64,000 nt of DNA from Symsagittifera roscoffensis (Eukaryota; Xenacoelomorpha; Acoela; Convolutidae), in NCBI RefSeq assembly GCF_963678635.1, contig NC_087070.1:54104617-54168616 (forward strand), written 5' to 3'. Each line of letters starts with the position of its first letter. The first letter of the stretch is position 1. This document shows positions 11,267 through 20,800 of the stretch, piece after piece. The notes under the pieces are model-generated. The model worked only from the letters and a program-made list of their open reading frames with translations, searched no databases and had not been told where the DNA came from. The position numbers and the translations under genes were made by a program.

Positions 11267-12259
11267 ATGATTATGAATAGAAAGTTTGCGATTTATTTGT
11301 TATTACAGTTCTGAATTGTTTTGGGAATGATCAGTGTCTTGGGCTGAAACTTGTTAGTGACGAGGTTAATCAATGTAACATTCACCCAAATGTAACAAAC
11401 AGTGACTGAGTGTAGAAAAAGCAATTATAGACGACTGGCCGGCGTCAGTTATCTAACTTCTACTCGTTTTTCATCGTCTCGACCGAGTCAGTTGATTTAT
11501 TGGTATGTTTCGGGCTAAGTAAAAAGTTACCATTTTCAGGTCATGAGTCAAACGATTTTTAATCAGCTTCCGTTTATATGCGAAGATAATCACATAGCTG
11601 GGTCTCGGATCCCCAGACTACATGACTATCATTAAAAACACGGCTCGAGTATCCTGTTTTACTATGTTTTGGTGACACTTCAATATTAAATCCATTGGAG
11701 ATATATTGACCCTTTCCTCTTTCTAGCTACTCATACTCTGAAATAACAAATAAAACCGGTGTTAATTCAAAAGTTTAGGACATCAGAGTAGCTAAAAAGT
11801 TAACTTATTACAGTCCTTCACCATATGATGTCTCTGGGGAGCCAAGCCTCCGATTCCGTGCTTTTTCTGTAATAACGTCGTTATTACTCCCGATTCGTGG
11901 CATGGGGGGTACTTCTCCTTCCTATTTCCCCACTGAAGCCTCCTTTCAGTCCCTTGTCTCCAATTAGTTGTCTTGTCGTGCGCGATTGTCGATATAAGAG
12001 GCTTCGTGTTTTCTTCTATATTTCCGACCGTCTGTCTCTCATTAAATTGGTTTTTGTTGTGTTTTTCGTCACTTTTTAGCCAAAAATGGCCATTTCCCGT
12101 ATTTCTCAGAAATAGACTGTCTGCAATTGAATTTTCGTAAATTGAAAATTCCAGAATATTCTAGCCTCCTTTTCAACAATACATGATCACTAAGACCTCT
12201 AATGTCTGTTTCGTGCTGCGACGGAAGGTTCCGCTGTGCTAATCAGGGGGAATGGCACA

Positions 12260-12564
12260 ATTATTTGGGGAGGATCAGTGTCTTGGGCTGAAAGTTGTTG
12301 GTGACGAGAATAATCAAGTTTTTCGACTGCTGTTCTAATTCTTGTGGATGCAGCCTGTTGTCATTGTATCCAGCAACTGTTGTTACTGTATTTAGGCGCT
12401 TTGGTCTGTATTGCAAAACTGTTTCAAACAGACCATGAAGCGTTGCGCCGCGGTAGGAGTGAATTGTTGATTCTACAAAAAACTGGTTGGTATATTTGGT
12501 CCTTGAAGTCCCAATAACTCTTTTCTGTGAGAACTCAGGGATGCGTCTTGCCTGGAATTGCGGC
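12260..12564 (-). pseudogene. N-terminal/middle SGNH-hydrolase fragment between the two LTR elements
   Basis: This minus-strand frame lies between the outer end of the element 1 LTR and the outer end of the element 2 3' LTR. It reads VIGTSRTKYTN...STIHSYRGATLHG...VTTVAGYNDNR: a GDS-like serine block (GTSRT), a glycine block and a GxND block (GYND). Its last ~45 bp overlap in sequence with the right end of each array insert, so it and the array ORFs come from one SGNH-PHD gene, here separated and rearranged. It is too short to act alone. Confidence 0.6.
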
Positions 12565-13445
12565 TGTAACATTCGCCCAAATATCCCACAGCGACGGAGC
12601 GTAGAAAAAGTACCTATTAACGACTGGCAGGCGTCAGTTACCTTAATTCTACTCGTTTTTCACCGTCTCGACCTTGCCAGTTGATTTTCTGGTCTGTCTA
12701 GGGCAAAGTAAAAAGTTACCATTTTTAGGCCATCAGTCAAACGACTTTTGATCAGCTTTCGTTTGCATGCGAACACAACCACATAGCTGAGTCTCGGATC
12801 CTCAGACTACGTGATTGTCATTAAAAACACGGCTCGAACAACCTATTTTATTATGTTTTTGTGTGACAGTTTTATATTAAATCCATTGGAGATGGATTGA
12901 CCCTTTCCTTTTTCTATCTACTCATGCTCTGAAATAATAAATAATAACGGTGTTAATTAAGATCTAGGACATTACAGCAGCTGTTATAGTCAGTTTTCAC
13001 AGTCCCTTCACATATAACAGTCTCTGGGGGACCAAGCCTCCGCTCCCGTGATTTTCTTGAGATAACACTCTTATCTCCTATATTTCGTGTCCCGGGAGGG
13101 TTCCGTGGTATTTCTCTTTCCCCCACTGAAGCCTCCGTCTCCACAAATATCTGTCGCTAAGGTCCTTATCGTGTGTTCTTGCCACGATAAGAGGCTCCGT
13201 GTTTTTCTGTCTCTGATACAACTGTTCTTCACAATCTATATCGTGGTTCTGATTTTCGTCTTTTTTTCAAAATGGCCGTCTTTTTTCTATTTCTCAGAAA
13301 TGTTCTTCTTCCGATCGAAATTTTAAAAATAAAAATTCTAGAACATTCTGACCCTCCGTCGCAACACTTTTCTGTTCATAAGGCCTTTAGTCACTCTTTT
13401 TTCTGTCGCGGGAAGGTTGTGCTGTGTCATCCGGCAGAATGGACA
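12565..13445 (-). repeat. Element 2 3' LTR
   Basis: Direct repeat of 36062-36946. Plus-strand start TGTAACATTCG; right end GAATGGACA, where the other copy has GAATGGCACA, so one base is probably lost. Differences cluster near 12930-13000 (several substitutions and an indel). In sense orientation the LTR runs TGT...TGTTACA. Confidence 0.9.
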
Positions 13446-14193
13446 CTCCCCGGACAAGTCTCCATCAATGTCCCTATTGATCGCACAACACCGGGTTATC
13501 GTCAAGTAGGTATCCAGTTTTCTGTAACCAATCTTACAAATCGCATAAGAAAATGAAATTTATCTACTCCACTTCAACTCACTACGTGTTCACAAATGGC
13601 ATCGTACTACATCTCACTGCCTTTCAACATTTTCACAAAATTTGCACCATGAGGAGTGTCCTAGATAAAAAATTTTTTCTGACTACTTACGTCGTCTTGT
13701 TATAAAACTTCTTTTCGCTCTTTGTGATTAAAAAGTGGGACGTGGCACGGCCACGCACCCGTTAAAATTAACTTAACTTCACTCACCAAGTATAATTAGT
13801 CATTTATGCGGTCCTTTCAATATTAAAACTAAGAAACTCTGTGGCTAGGAAAGTTAATGAGTTACCCACCCTTCTCGAGCGAATTTACTCAAACTTACCA
13901 TGTCGCCACACAGTGAATTTGTGTCTTACACAGGTTAAAAATTTCAGTCGTGAATAAATAGGTAAATATACTCACCTATGTTCCTTATATACATACATAG
14001 ATAGTAGTAACTAAAATCAACAATTTCAACAATTTTAACAATTGCAACAATTTTCGAAGTTTGGTCTGACCAAACTAAATCAAAACAAAAAGTTTAACAA
14101 GTTCAATAATCAAAACTTGGTTGATTTGTTCAAGTTTTTACACACAAAGACAATCAAGTTTTTTTCTCCTTCTCTTCTCTTCTTCGGTCATCT
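13446..14193 (-). other. Element 2 3' non-coding region with polypurine tract
   Basis: This 0.75-kb stretch between the ORF5 stop and the 3' LTR has no credible reading frame. Next to the LTR the sense strand reads TTGTCCGGGGAG, whose purine run CGGGGAG is the candidate polypurine tract for plus-strand priming. Around 14010-14055 is a low-complexity run of CAATTTTAACAATT-like units. The ~50 bp next to the LTR resemble pol sequence at 24107-24155. Confidence 0.6.
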
Positions 14194-14874
14194 TCATTCC
14201 ATCATTTCTCCATCCTGATGTTCAGCGTCACTGTCTTCCAGAACTTTCTCTAACATGTCCAGAGAGTTGCGGGCCGTGCCCCAACCCTCCTGTTCCAACA
14301 GCCTCGGTTTGCAACAAGGTAGCAAGTCCACATTCACCTTCTGCTCCCGGTTCCTGCAAAAGCTGTTGTGAAGACATAGGCTCACGTTTCGTTCTAGGTC
14401 AGCTCTTAAGACCTCTTTCTTCTCATCTTCAGTAACACAAGGCGTTCCAGCTACCCGCTTCACCGCTGTGGTGACCGCGTTTCTGTGCGTCAAGAATGCT
14501 CGCTTATAGGCTCCTGGTCTTATATCTAGCTGGAAAGATTGATAGGCTTCCGTGTTCCTTGACATATGACGCTTCGCGCGTTCATACATCCAAGATGTCA
14601 TCACTGCACGGAACCAAGGCATCAATCTTTGCCTTGACCATATTCTTTCAATGGCTTTAGGTATCCTCAGAACCTTGCAGGTGGTTCTGAAAAGATCCAA
14701 TTCACGACTCATTTTAACGTTGCTCAACTGTTCAGGAGTCGGCACGGCCGTCTCCTGCTCACTTGTGTCCGCGTTAGCCTCCAACCATCTCACTGCTAGC
14801 ATGGCGCTAACCACCACGATTGATACTTGTTGATTCTGATCGGGCAACCCCGTGGAGTACAACTCCTCCACGTC
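14194..14874 (-). CDS. ORF5: 226-codon extension of ORF4 beyond an in-frame TGA
   Basis: This frame is the direct continuation of ORF4: after TGA (14877-14875) it reads GAC GTG GAG GAG in the same register and stays open to TAA/TGA at 14194. The protein is hydrophilic and mixed-charge, with many Arg and Cys (for example TSWMYERAKRHMSRN, CLHNSFCRNREQK) and an acidic C-terminus (LEDSDAEHQDGEMME). I recognise no domain, signal peptide or membrane segment. It has no ATG near its start, so it was most likely the C-terminus of ORF4, either separated by a nonsense mutation (CGA to TGA would suffice) or reached by readthrough. Confidence 0.6.
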   Translation of the reverse strand, partial: DVEELYSTGLPDQNQQVSIVVVSAMLAVRWLEANADTSEQETAVPTPEQLSNVKMSRELDLFRTTCKVLRIPKAIERIWSRQRLMPWFRAVMTSWMYERAKRHMSRNTEAYQSFQLDIRPGAYKRAFLTHRNAVTTAVKRVAGTPCVTEDEKKEVLRADLERNVSLCLHNSFCRNREQKVNVDLLPCCKPRLLEQEGWGTARNSLDMLEKVLEDSDAEHQDGEMME

Positions 14875-17800
14875 TCATACTAGGATCAGATTCCCGCGTT
14901 TGGGGTACCACAACGTCTGCGCCAAGCAGTGGCAAGGATACTCCCCATGGGTTCTCACTATGTTCCTTCGGGTCCGATACCCTGAGGCTCCCAGTAACGG
15001 TTCCAATTCCATCAGAATTCTATGTAGGTCGTCTTTCTCTTCTATGGTGGGGAATTCAGTAGGTAACGCTCCACTCGCTTTCTGTTTCTGGAACTCACTC
15101 ACGTTGCCTTCGTTCAGTCTCATGAACTCTTCACCCACAACGTCTTGCAACTCGCCTTCGGATCTCTTCGGGACTGCCCGAAAGATATTTGCCAACAAGT
15201 CATATGACCTCTGTGACATTCTGGCCAACCTCACGCACTTTGGCACAGAGAAAAGTTGGTCAACCAACACTTGTTGCGTCCTCGCATCCATCACCACCAT
15301 GTGTGTAGGATACTTGCTATTACAATACGGCGCTGAGCTTGAACCCACCATATATTTTGAACCAGTAGGTCTGTGATAGGCTTCACTATCCTTCAGATTC
15401 ATTTCATTCTCTAGAGCTTCTCGCCAGCCTCCAATCTTTTGCTCTGTCTGTAATGCTCCAGGGAATATTTCCACGCTGAGGGACGTCACTAGCTCATGGG
15501 CACGCTCCAAGCGCTCGAGCGATTCTATCGAACTCGTCATGCTGCAAAATCCCAAGGCTGTGATCAGGTTTACGTCCGTCACCCCATGGCAGTCTGCGAC
15601 CAACTCCATGGCACTCTTATCTGACATGCTCAATCTTCCGTACAATCGTGCCAGTTGTCGATGCTGCTCGCTCAGCGTAATCAGGCAGTGTCCGATGTTA
15701 CAAACATGTCCTTCCATCCCACTGTGTTGAGCCAAGCATGTGCCTTGCTTCAACCAATTACTCGATGTACCTTCCTCGGACAGCTCCGTGGACGGGTTGC
15801 TCTTCTTCTTCGTCAATTTCATGGCCAGCAGGTGTTGTATCATGGCCAGATCATGTAGACTCGCATCATCATCCCGGTCTAACATGATATCCGCGGTCAT
15901 GTCCCAGATTAAGACTGCGTTAGGATGGGGACACCAAGAAGGCTTCATGAGTTCCCACATCACTACTAGACTGGTTTTCAAGGGACCGTCCCAAGAACCA
16001 CAATCAAAACTCACTTGCCCTTTTAGCTCGGGAATCGAGGGTTCGACTACTCGTTCTTCCAAAATAATTCCAAGCTTGGGTTGTTCCACCATCAACATTC
16101 CAATTTCCTTAATCCGTTCAACCCAGAAGTTGAGCACTGTGACTTGCTCGTAGTCGAAGTATGCTTCCCTGGCTTCTTCGTTCACGAAGGGATTATACGC
16201 CATCCCCGGTATGCCAGACACATATTGGAACGACTTCAGTTTCCCTAGTGTTGCAAACTCTTTTTGTCCTCTGACCGCTTCAATCAAGTCTCTGCTCACT
16301 CTCAATTCTTTGTTGGAGTATCTTCTCACCTCTTCCAACTTGCGATAGCTTTCCATATCATTCGACTCCTTGCTTGGCACGGTCAATGGCATGTCCTGAT
16401 ATAGCTCTAGGAGTGCCCTAAGGAAGTTCCTTTCGCAATCAACTCCCTTTTGCCGAATGATCTTTATACATTCTCCCAACACAGGAGTGGGGATGCGATC
16501 CACCACGAACCTGACAAAGCAAAGGGCATCCTTACGCTTAGCCCATGCTATCGCTGAATCGTCTTTCGAAATCAATGCTCGTAGAGCTTCCATTAACTCT
16601 AGCTCCTGTTCTCGTGATTTCGAGTCATTACTGGCTTCATACTCCGCCTTTTTGATGCCCATCAAGCACCAAGCCAGTCGTACTTGCAGATCAGTTCTCA
16701 CGCAAGGATGAGCCAGGTATGCTGCCACAGTAGCAGGTGCATTCATCGTCTGATCGAAGTATTTCTGGAGGGCCGCCCTCCAAGAAATTTCTAGCAGTTT
16801 TTCCAATCCAATCTCGTTCGCTTCTGATGACATTACTGTGCCATACTCTCTTCGATTGAAGTTAGAGTTCTCCGTAAGCCCTTTCAGATATTCTTGCATG
16901 GCCCGCTTTTCACTCCAAGCCATCAGGTGCCCTCTCGCGGAGTTCCTCGCTTTCAACATCTCCACATAACCCCCTGCCGGATCTCCCATGTGGACCGATT
17001 CCGGCACAGTTATTCGACTGTACTCGACCACGTCGAGTTGTCCTTCTAGTTTCAACTTGGCCATGTTGATTCGCGAGGGCCTATAATCTTCAAGTCCTCC
17101 AGATCCACATTGACTGATTACTTCCATTTCTAACTTAGTGTCTGCCAGGGTTCGCGCCGTCTTCTTTGACCTTGTGGCGGTTACGGTCAGACCTGCCAAG
17201 AGCATAGGGGGTATCAGATTCTCTTTTTCTCCCCCTGTCAGCGTTGCGCTATCTCCTTGCCCGCTCTCGCCTGAACGACCTGCGCTCGTTAAAGAGGTCA
17301 CCACTGCGCTGGCTCTTGACTTCACCACTCTCGGGTTCATGGCTCGACTTCCTGTTTTCCCTTTTAGTCGCTTCAGCCCTTTCCTGGCTCGTCTGACAGG
17401 TAATTTCTTTGCAACATGCTGATCATCGGCACTGTCTTCTGTTACTGACTCTGTCAGAACATCCGACTCCATGGAGCTCACTATTTTTTCTAGGACCTCA
17501 CGCATGATGGGTTGGTTCAATCCCACCTTCATTATGGACTGCGTCCCATATCGCCTTATCACGTCCCAAGATTTCTCCATGAAGTTTACTCGGCTCCAGA
17601 TTGCTCCTGTCTTGCCTTCCAACTCCATTTGATATCTTTCCCACTCTTCTTCTGGTAATGTGCTGAAAAACGATATCTTCATTGACTCTTCGATTTTCCT
17701 CCTCCTTGGTGATTCATAAAGCAGTTTCTGCGGATCCCTGCTTCGGCACTCTCTAGCCTGGCTTATTGGGTCTATCGGAGATAGATCGGCCGACGCCTCT

Positions 17801-20800
17801 TTTGTAGGAGGCATGAAGGACGATGGTGCCATCAACAATAAACTCCCATCGACTTCCCCATCGTCGTCTTCACTGAACCGGTATTCTAGCAAGTACCTTT
17901 CCAACGCTCCTAGATCGGTCTCTCCCGGTTTCTCCGTCTTACTTCCGGTCCCGTCATCGTTATCGTCCTGATCCATCAATTCATCGTCGTCCGCATCAGG
18001 TTTCGGCCTAGGTCCCGAGGGTCCATGTCGCGCGTCTGTGCCCGAATCCGGCCGAGCCGGTACGGCCATGTCTCCTGCATGATAAAACAATTCATCATCG
18101 ACCAGGAACTCTACCAACTCCTCGCCATGTGGGGCCAGGTCCTCTATCGTTATATATGAGCCTCCTCTGCTCTCCCTTGCCACCTCCAGCATCACCACTT
18201 TCGCTTCTCCTGACCACTTCAGTCTCGATAAGTCATCCGCGGGAGAATATTCTTCGTTCCACGTTTCAGCCGAGACCTCTGGTCTCCTGGAGGGTAGTGC
18301 TTTGATCTTTTTCCTGCTCCAGGCATCGGGGAATGAGAAGTCGAACGTATGCGCGGCAGCAACGTTCCAGCTGATGAAGCGCGGCTCCATCCCTCCACTC
18401 CACTTCAGCATTCTCTTCTCTGCGTCACGAGCTGCTCCGATACGAGGGGCAGTGATGGGAGATGTGACTCCCAACAACATCCTCCTTATCGGTGGATATC
18501 GATGGCATTGGTCCGGCAGCGGCCTGGACCCAGGAAGCCATGTCTGTTGATTCTCTTTCGCATGGGCATAGGCTCCCGGCAATTGAGGTACTCCCACAGC
18601 TTCTCCTGTATCCTTCATCACTGGTCTCAAATTCCAGAGTTTTGGGTTAAACTGGATGTGGGACAGATCCTCACGGCCCATTCTGCATTTGAAGTGGTTG
18701 TTGAAGTCCATCAACACCCAGCCTGGCTCTGCTATTCTTCCGAACAGCCTATCGTCGCTAGCCAGCTTCCTCAGTTCACTCTGTTCTACCCAATTCAGCA
18801 CGGAACAATCCACTACTGAGACCAGGTTGACGTACAACACTGAATTCCTGTACGCTTTAACTTGCACATCCGGGAACGCAAAAGACATCACCGGTCCATA
18901 CACCACTGTGACGAATTCCCTCAGTCCGTGGACCAGAGCCAACGGATCAATCCGCATCATGACAGCTAAGTCTGTTAGTAAGGGCATGCCACAATACTGC
19001 TTACATTCGCCTGCGTTCGTCGCCACCTTGTCCTCTCCTGTGACGCTTCTGTTCTGTTGCAAGAGGTATTGAAGCAGTAGAGTCCTCCAGTCTTTCATCT
19101 TCTTGAGCGAGGCGGTTTCCAACTGTGCATTGAACTCACGACTGGGTCCTTGTAGTTGTTCAGGGTAACGTAATAGCACAAGCAAATCTCCCAGTCGACC
19201 ATAGGTCATGGCAATCAGAGTCAGGAGTCCGTCCAATCTCAAATCTGCCAACGCTTGGGTAAAGAGGTTTGCCGGTCCTTTCACAAAGTTTTCATGACCA
19301 AATGTCACGTATAAGGCTAGCACCAGGCCAATCGACAACTTCCTGATGTCTTTGACGAAGCTCGCGATCAGGTTCCTAGATGCCTTCGGATAGCACGTCG
19401 ATAGGAAAGATGGCGTCCATCCCACTCCCATTCCACCCAAGATAGCATCTGATCGTTCATACTGTGCCTTCGTGGCCAGCACGTCAGCTTGGAACTTGTC
19501 CAGCGACATCGTGTTTACGTCTTGCATCAGTTTCAACATCTTGCCTCCAGCCAACTCCCGGGCATTAAGTAGATTCTTCAGATACGCGTGTATCTCTTTA
19601 ATTATTGCCGGCGCATGCTCAAACGCGTCCTCACCCAAGGTGCACAGCCTCGGTGACAGATACAACCATATGTTGTTGTGTGGCTTCGTACGCAAAGCCA
19701 TTGCCATGAGGTCCTCCTCTGCAGACGTCATATTCTTTCTGATCATCCTTCCCTGCTCATTCTCTGCATGATCCATCTGTCTGAACCAGAGATCATCAGC
19801 CACCTGTTGTACTAACAGATGATCGTCACCTACCCCTGGTCTTAGCTTCAGTAATCTTGCGAAGTTGGACAGCTCCAACCCCAGAACTTCGTCTAGCACC
19901 AACCGGGTTGTGCTACAATCTCTGAGCCCCTGTATGGCATTCGAAATGTCAGCCCAAACGGCGGGAAGCTCATATCGGGACGGATAGTAATTGTCCGGGT
20001 CCACCACTCTGTTTGGGGCAGGAATTATTACGTTAAATATCCTCTCTGCTATCGTCGTGACCATTGTGTACACAAATTGAAGGGGTTCAGGCAACGCAGC
20101 GTAGCCTGGTGACAATACGAAGATCACCTTCACCACATTCATGGTGAAACGTTGTCTTGCTGCTGCCTCTACCTCGGCCATCGCCGAGAGCAGTGTCATT
20201 ATCGCCTCCCCTATAACTTCGTTACTCGGGATCGATCCATCCGTCAGACGTGACAATAAGCCTCTGCTTTGTAGATGATCATTTGAGCCCGCAACCACTA
20301 TTACCTGCGGCTCCATGCTGACCACTCTCCGTACACTTATCATCATGCCTATCGCCTGTCCCCAGTCCAGTTTAGGCGCCGTTAAGAAAATCACATCGGG
20401 CCAGAATAGAGAACGGGGCGTGTAGAGATAATCGGAGCCGGCCACAACCAGATATTTGGCAGCCTTCATGTCCAAGGGGTCATAAGCTGCAAAAAGGCCA
20501 TCGCCTATTGGGGCCTTCAGGTTCCCGTATCTCTTATCGTCTCCAACCACTGTTGTAGTTCGGGGGTAATCCCTCGAATACTCGCCCGGCGTCTGACCGG
20601 GTGGTTTAGCGAATTGTCTGTACATCTTGTGATGTTTGTTATTGGGCTTGTTCTCCGTCTGGAACTTGCCCTTGCGCACAGGTGGTGTCCTTTCCCGGGT
20701 CCTATCTCGAACGTCGGTGAGCGACCGGGTGTTTAAAGGTCCAAAGGTATTGTCATGAGGCAATCCATCCAGGTCTACATGTCGGAGTGAGGTCGAGGAG

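Larger units (their letters stand above)
8546..11839. repeat. Tandem array, three chimeric 1098-bp units (632-bp SGNH/PHD fragment + 466-bp half LTR)
   Basis: Units begin at 8546, 9644 and 10742; equivalent positions are exactly 1098 bp apart. Each has a 632-bp non-LTR part (8546-9177, 9644-10275, 10742-11373) followed by the first ~466 bp of the LTR (9178-9643, 10276-10741, 11374-11839). Units 2 and 3 differ by only a handful of bases; unit 1 is slightly more diverged. The junction carries a short repeat of CACCATATGATGTCTCTG. The array sits inside the 5' LTR of element 1. Confidence 0.9.
1..12259 (-). mobile_element. Element 1: 5' part of a Ty3/gypsy LTR retrotransposon, decayed
   Basis: Read on the minus strand, this is the 5' portion of a gypsy-type element: 5' LTR (8144-12259, expanded by a tandem array), primer binding site, 3.1-kb leader, and a broken gag-protease-RT region that leaves the window at base 1. 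The same order and clear nucleotide similarity are seen in element 2 (29.3-36.9 kb), which serves as the guide for reading it. Several stops, frameshifts and an internal duplication show that it no longer encodes a full polyprotein. Its 3' half, including any ORF3-ORF5 cargo, lies outside the window. Confidence 0.9.
8144..12259 (-). repeat. Element 1 5' LTR, expanded by an internal tandem array
   Basis: Plus-strand start TGTAACATTCG at 8144 and end GAATGGCACA at 12259 match the ends of the element 2 LTRs (sense TGTGCC...TGTTACA). Only 8144-8545 and 11840-12259 are ordinary LTR (first and second parts, together about 820 bp). Between them lie three tandem 1098-bp units. The first LTR part at 8144-8545 lacks ~64 bp present in the other three copies of the same part. 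Confidence 0.85.

Noticed and set aside
8546-11839. CRISPR-like array, considered because of regular repeats
   Set aside because: Units are 1098 bp, chimeric with LTR sequence, and the genome is eukaryotic.
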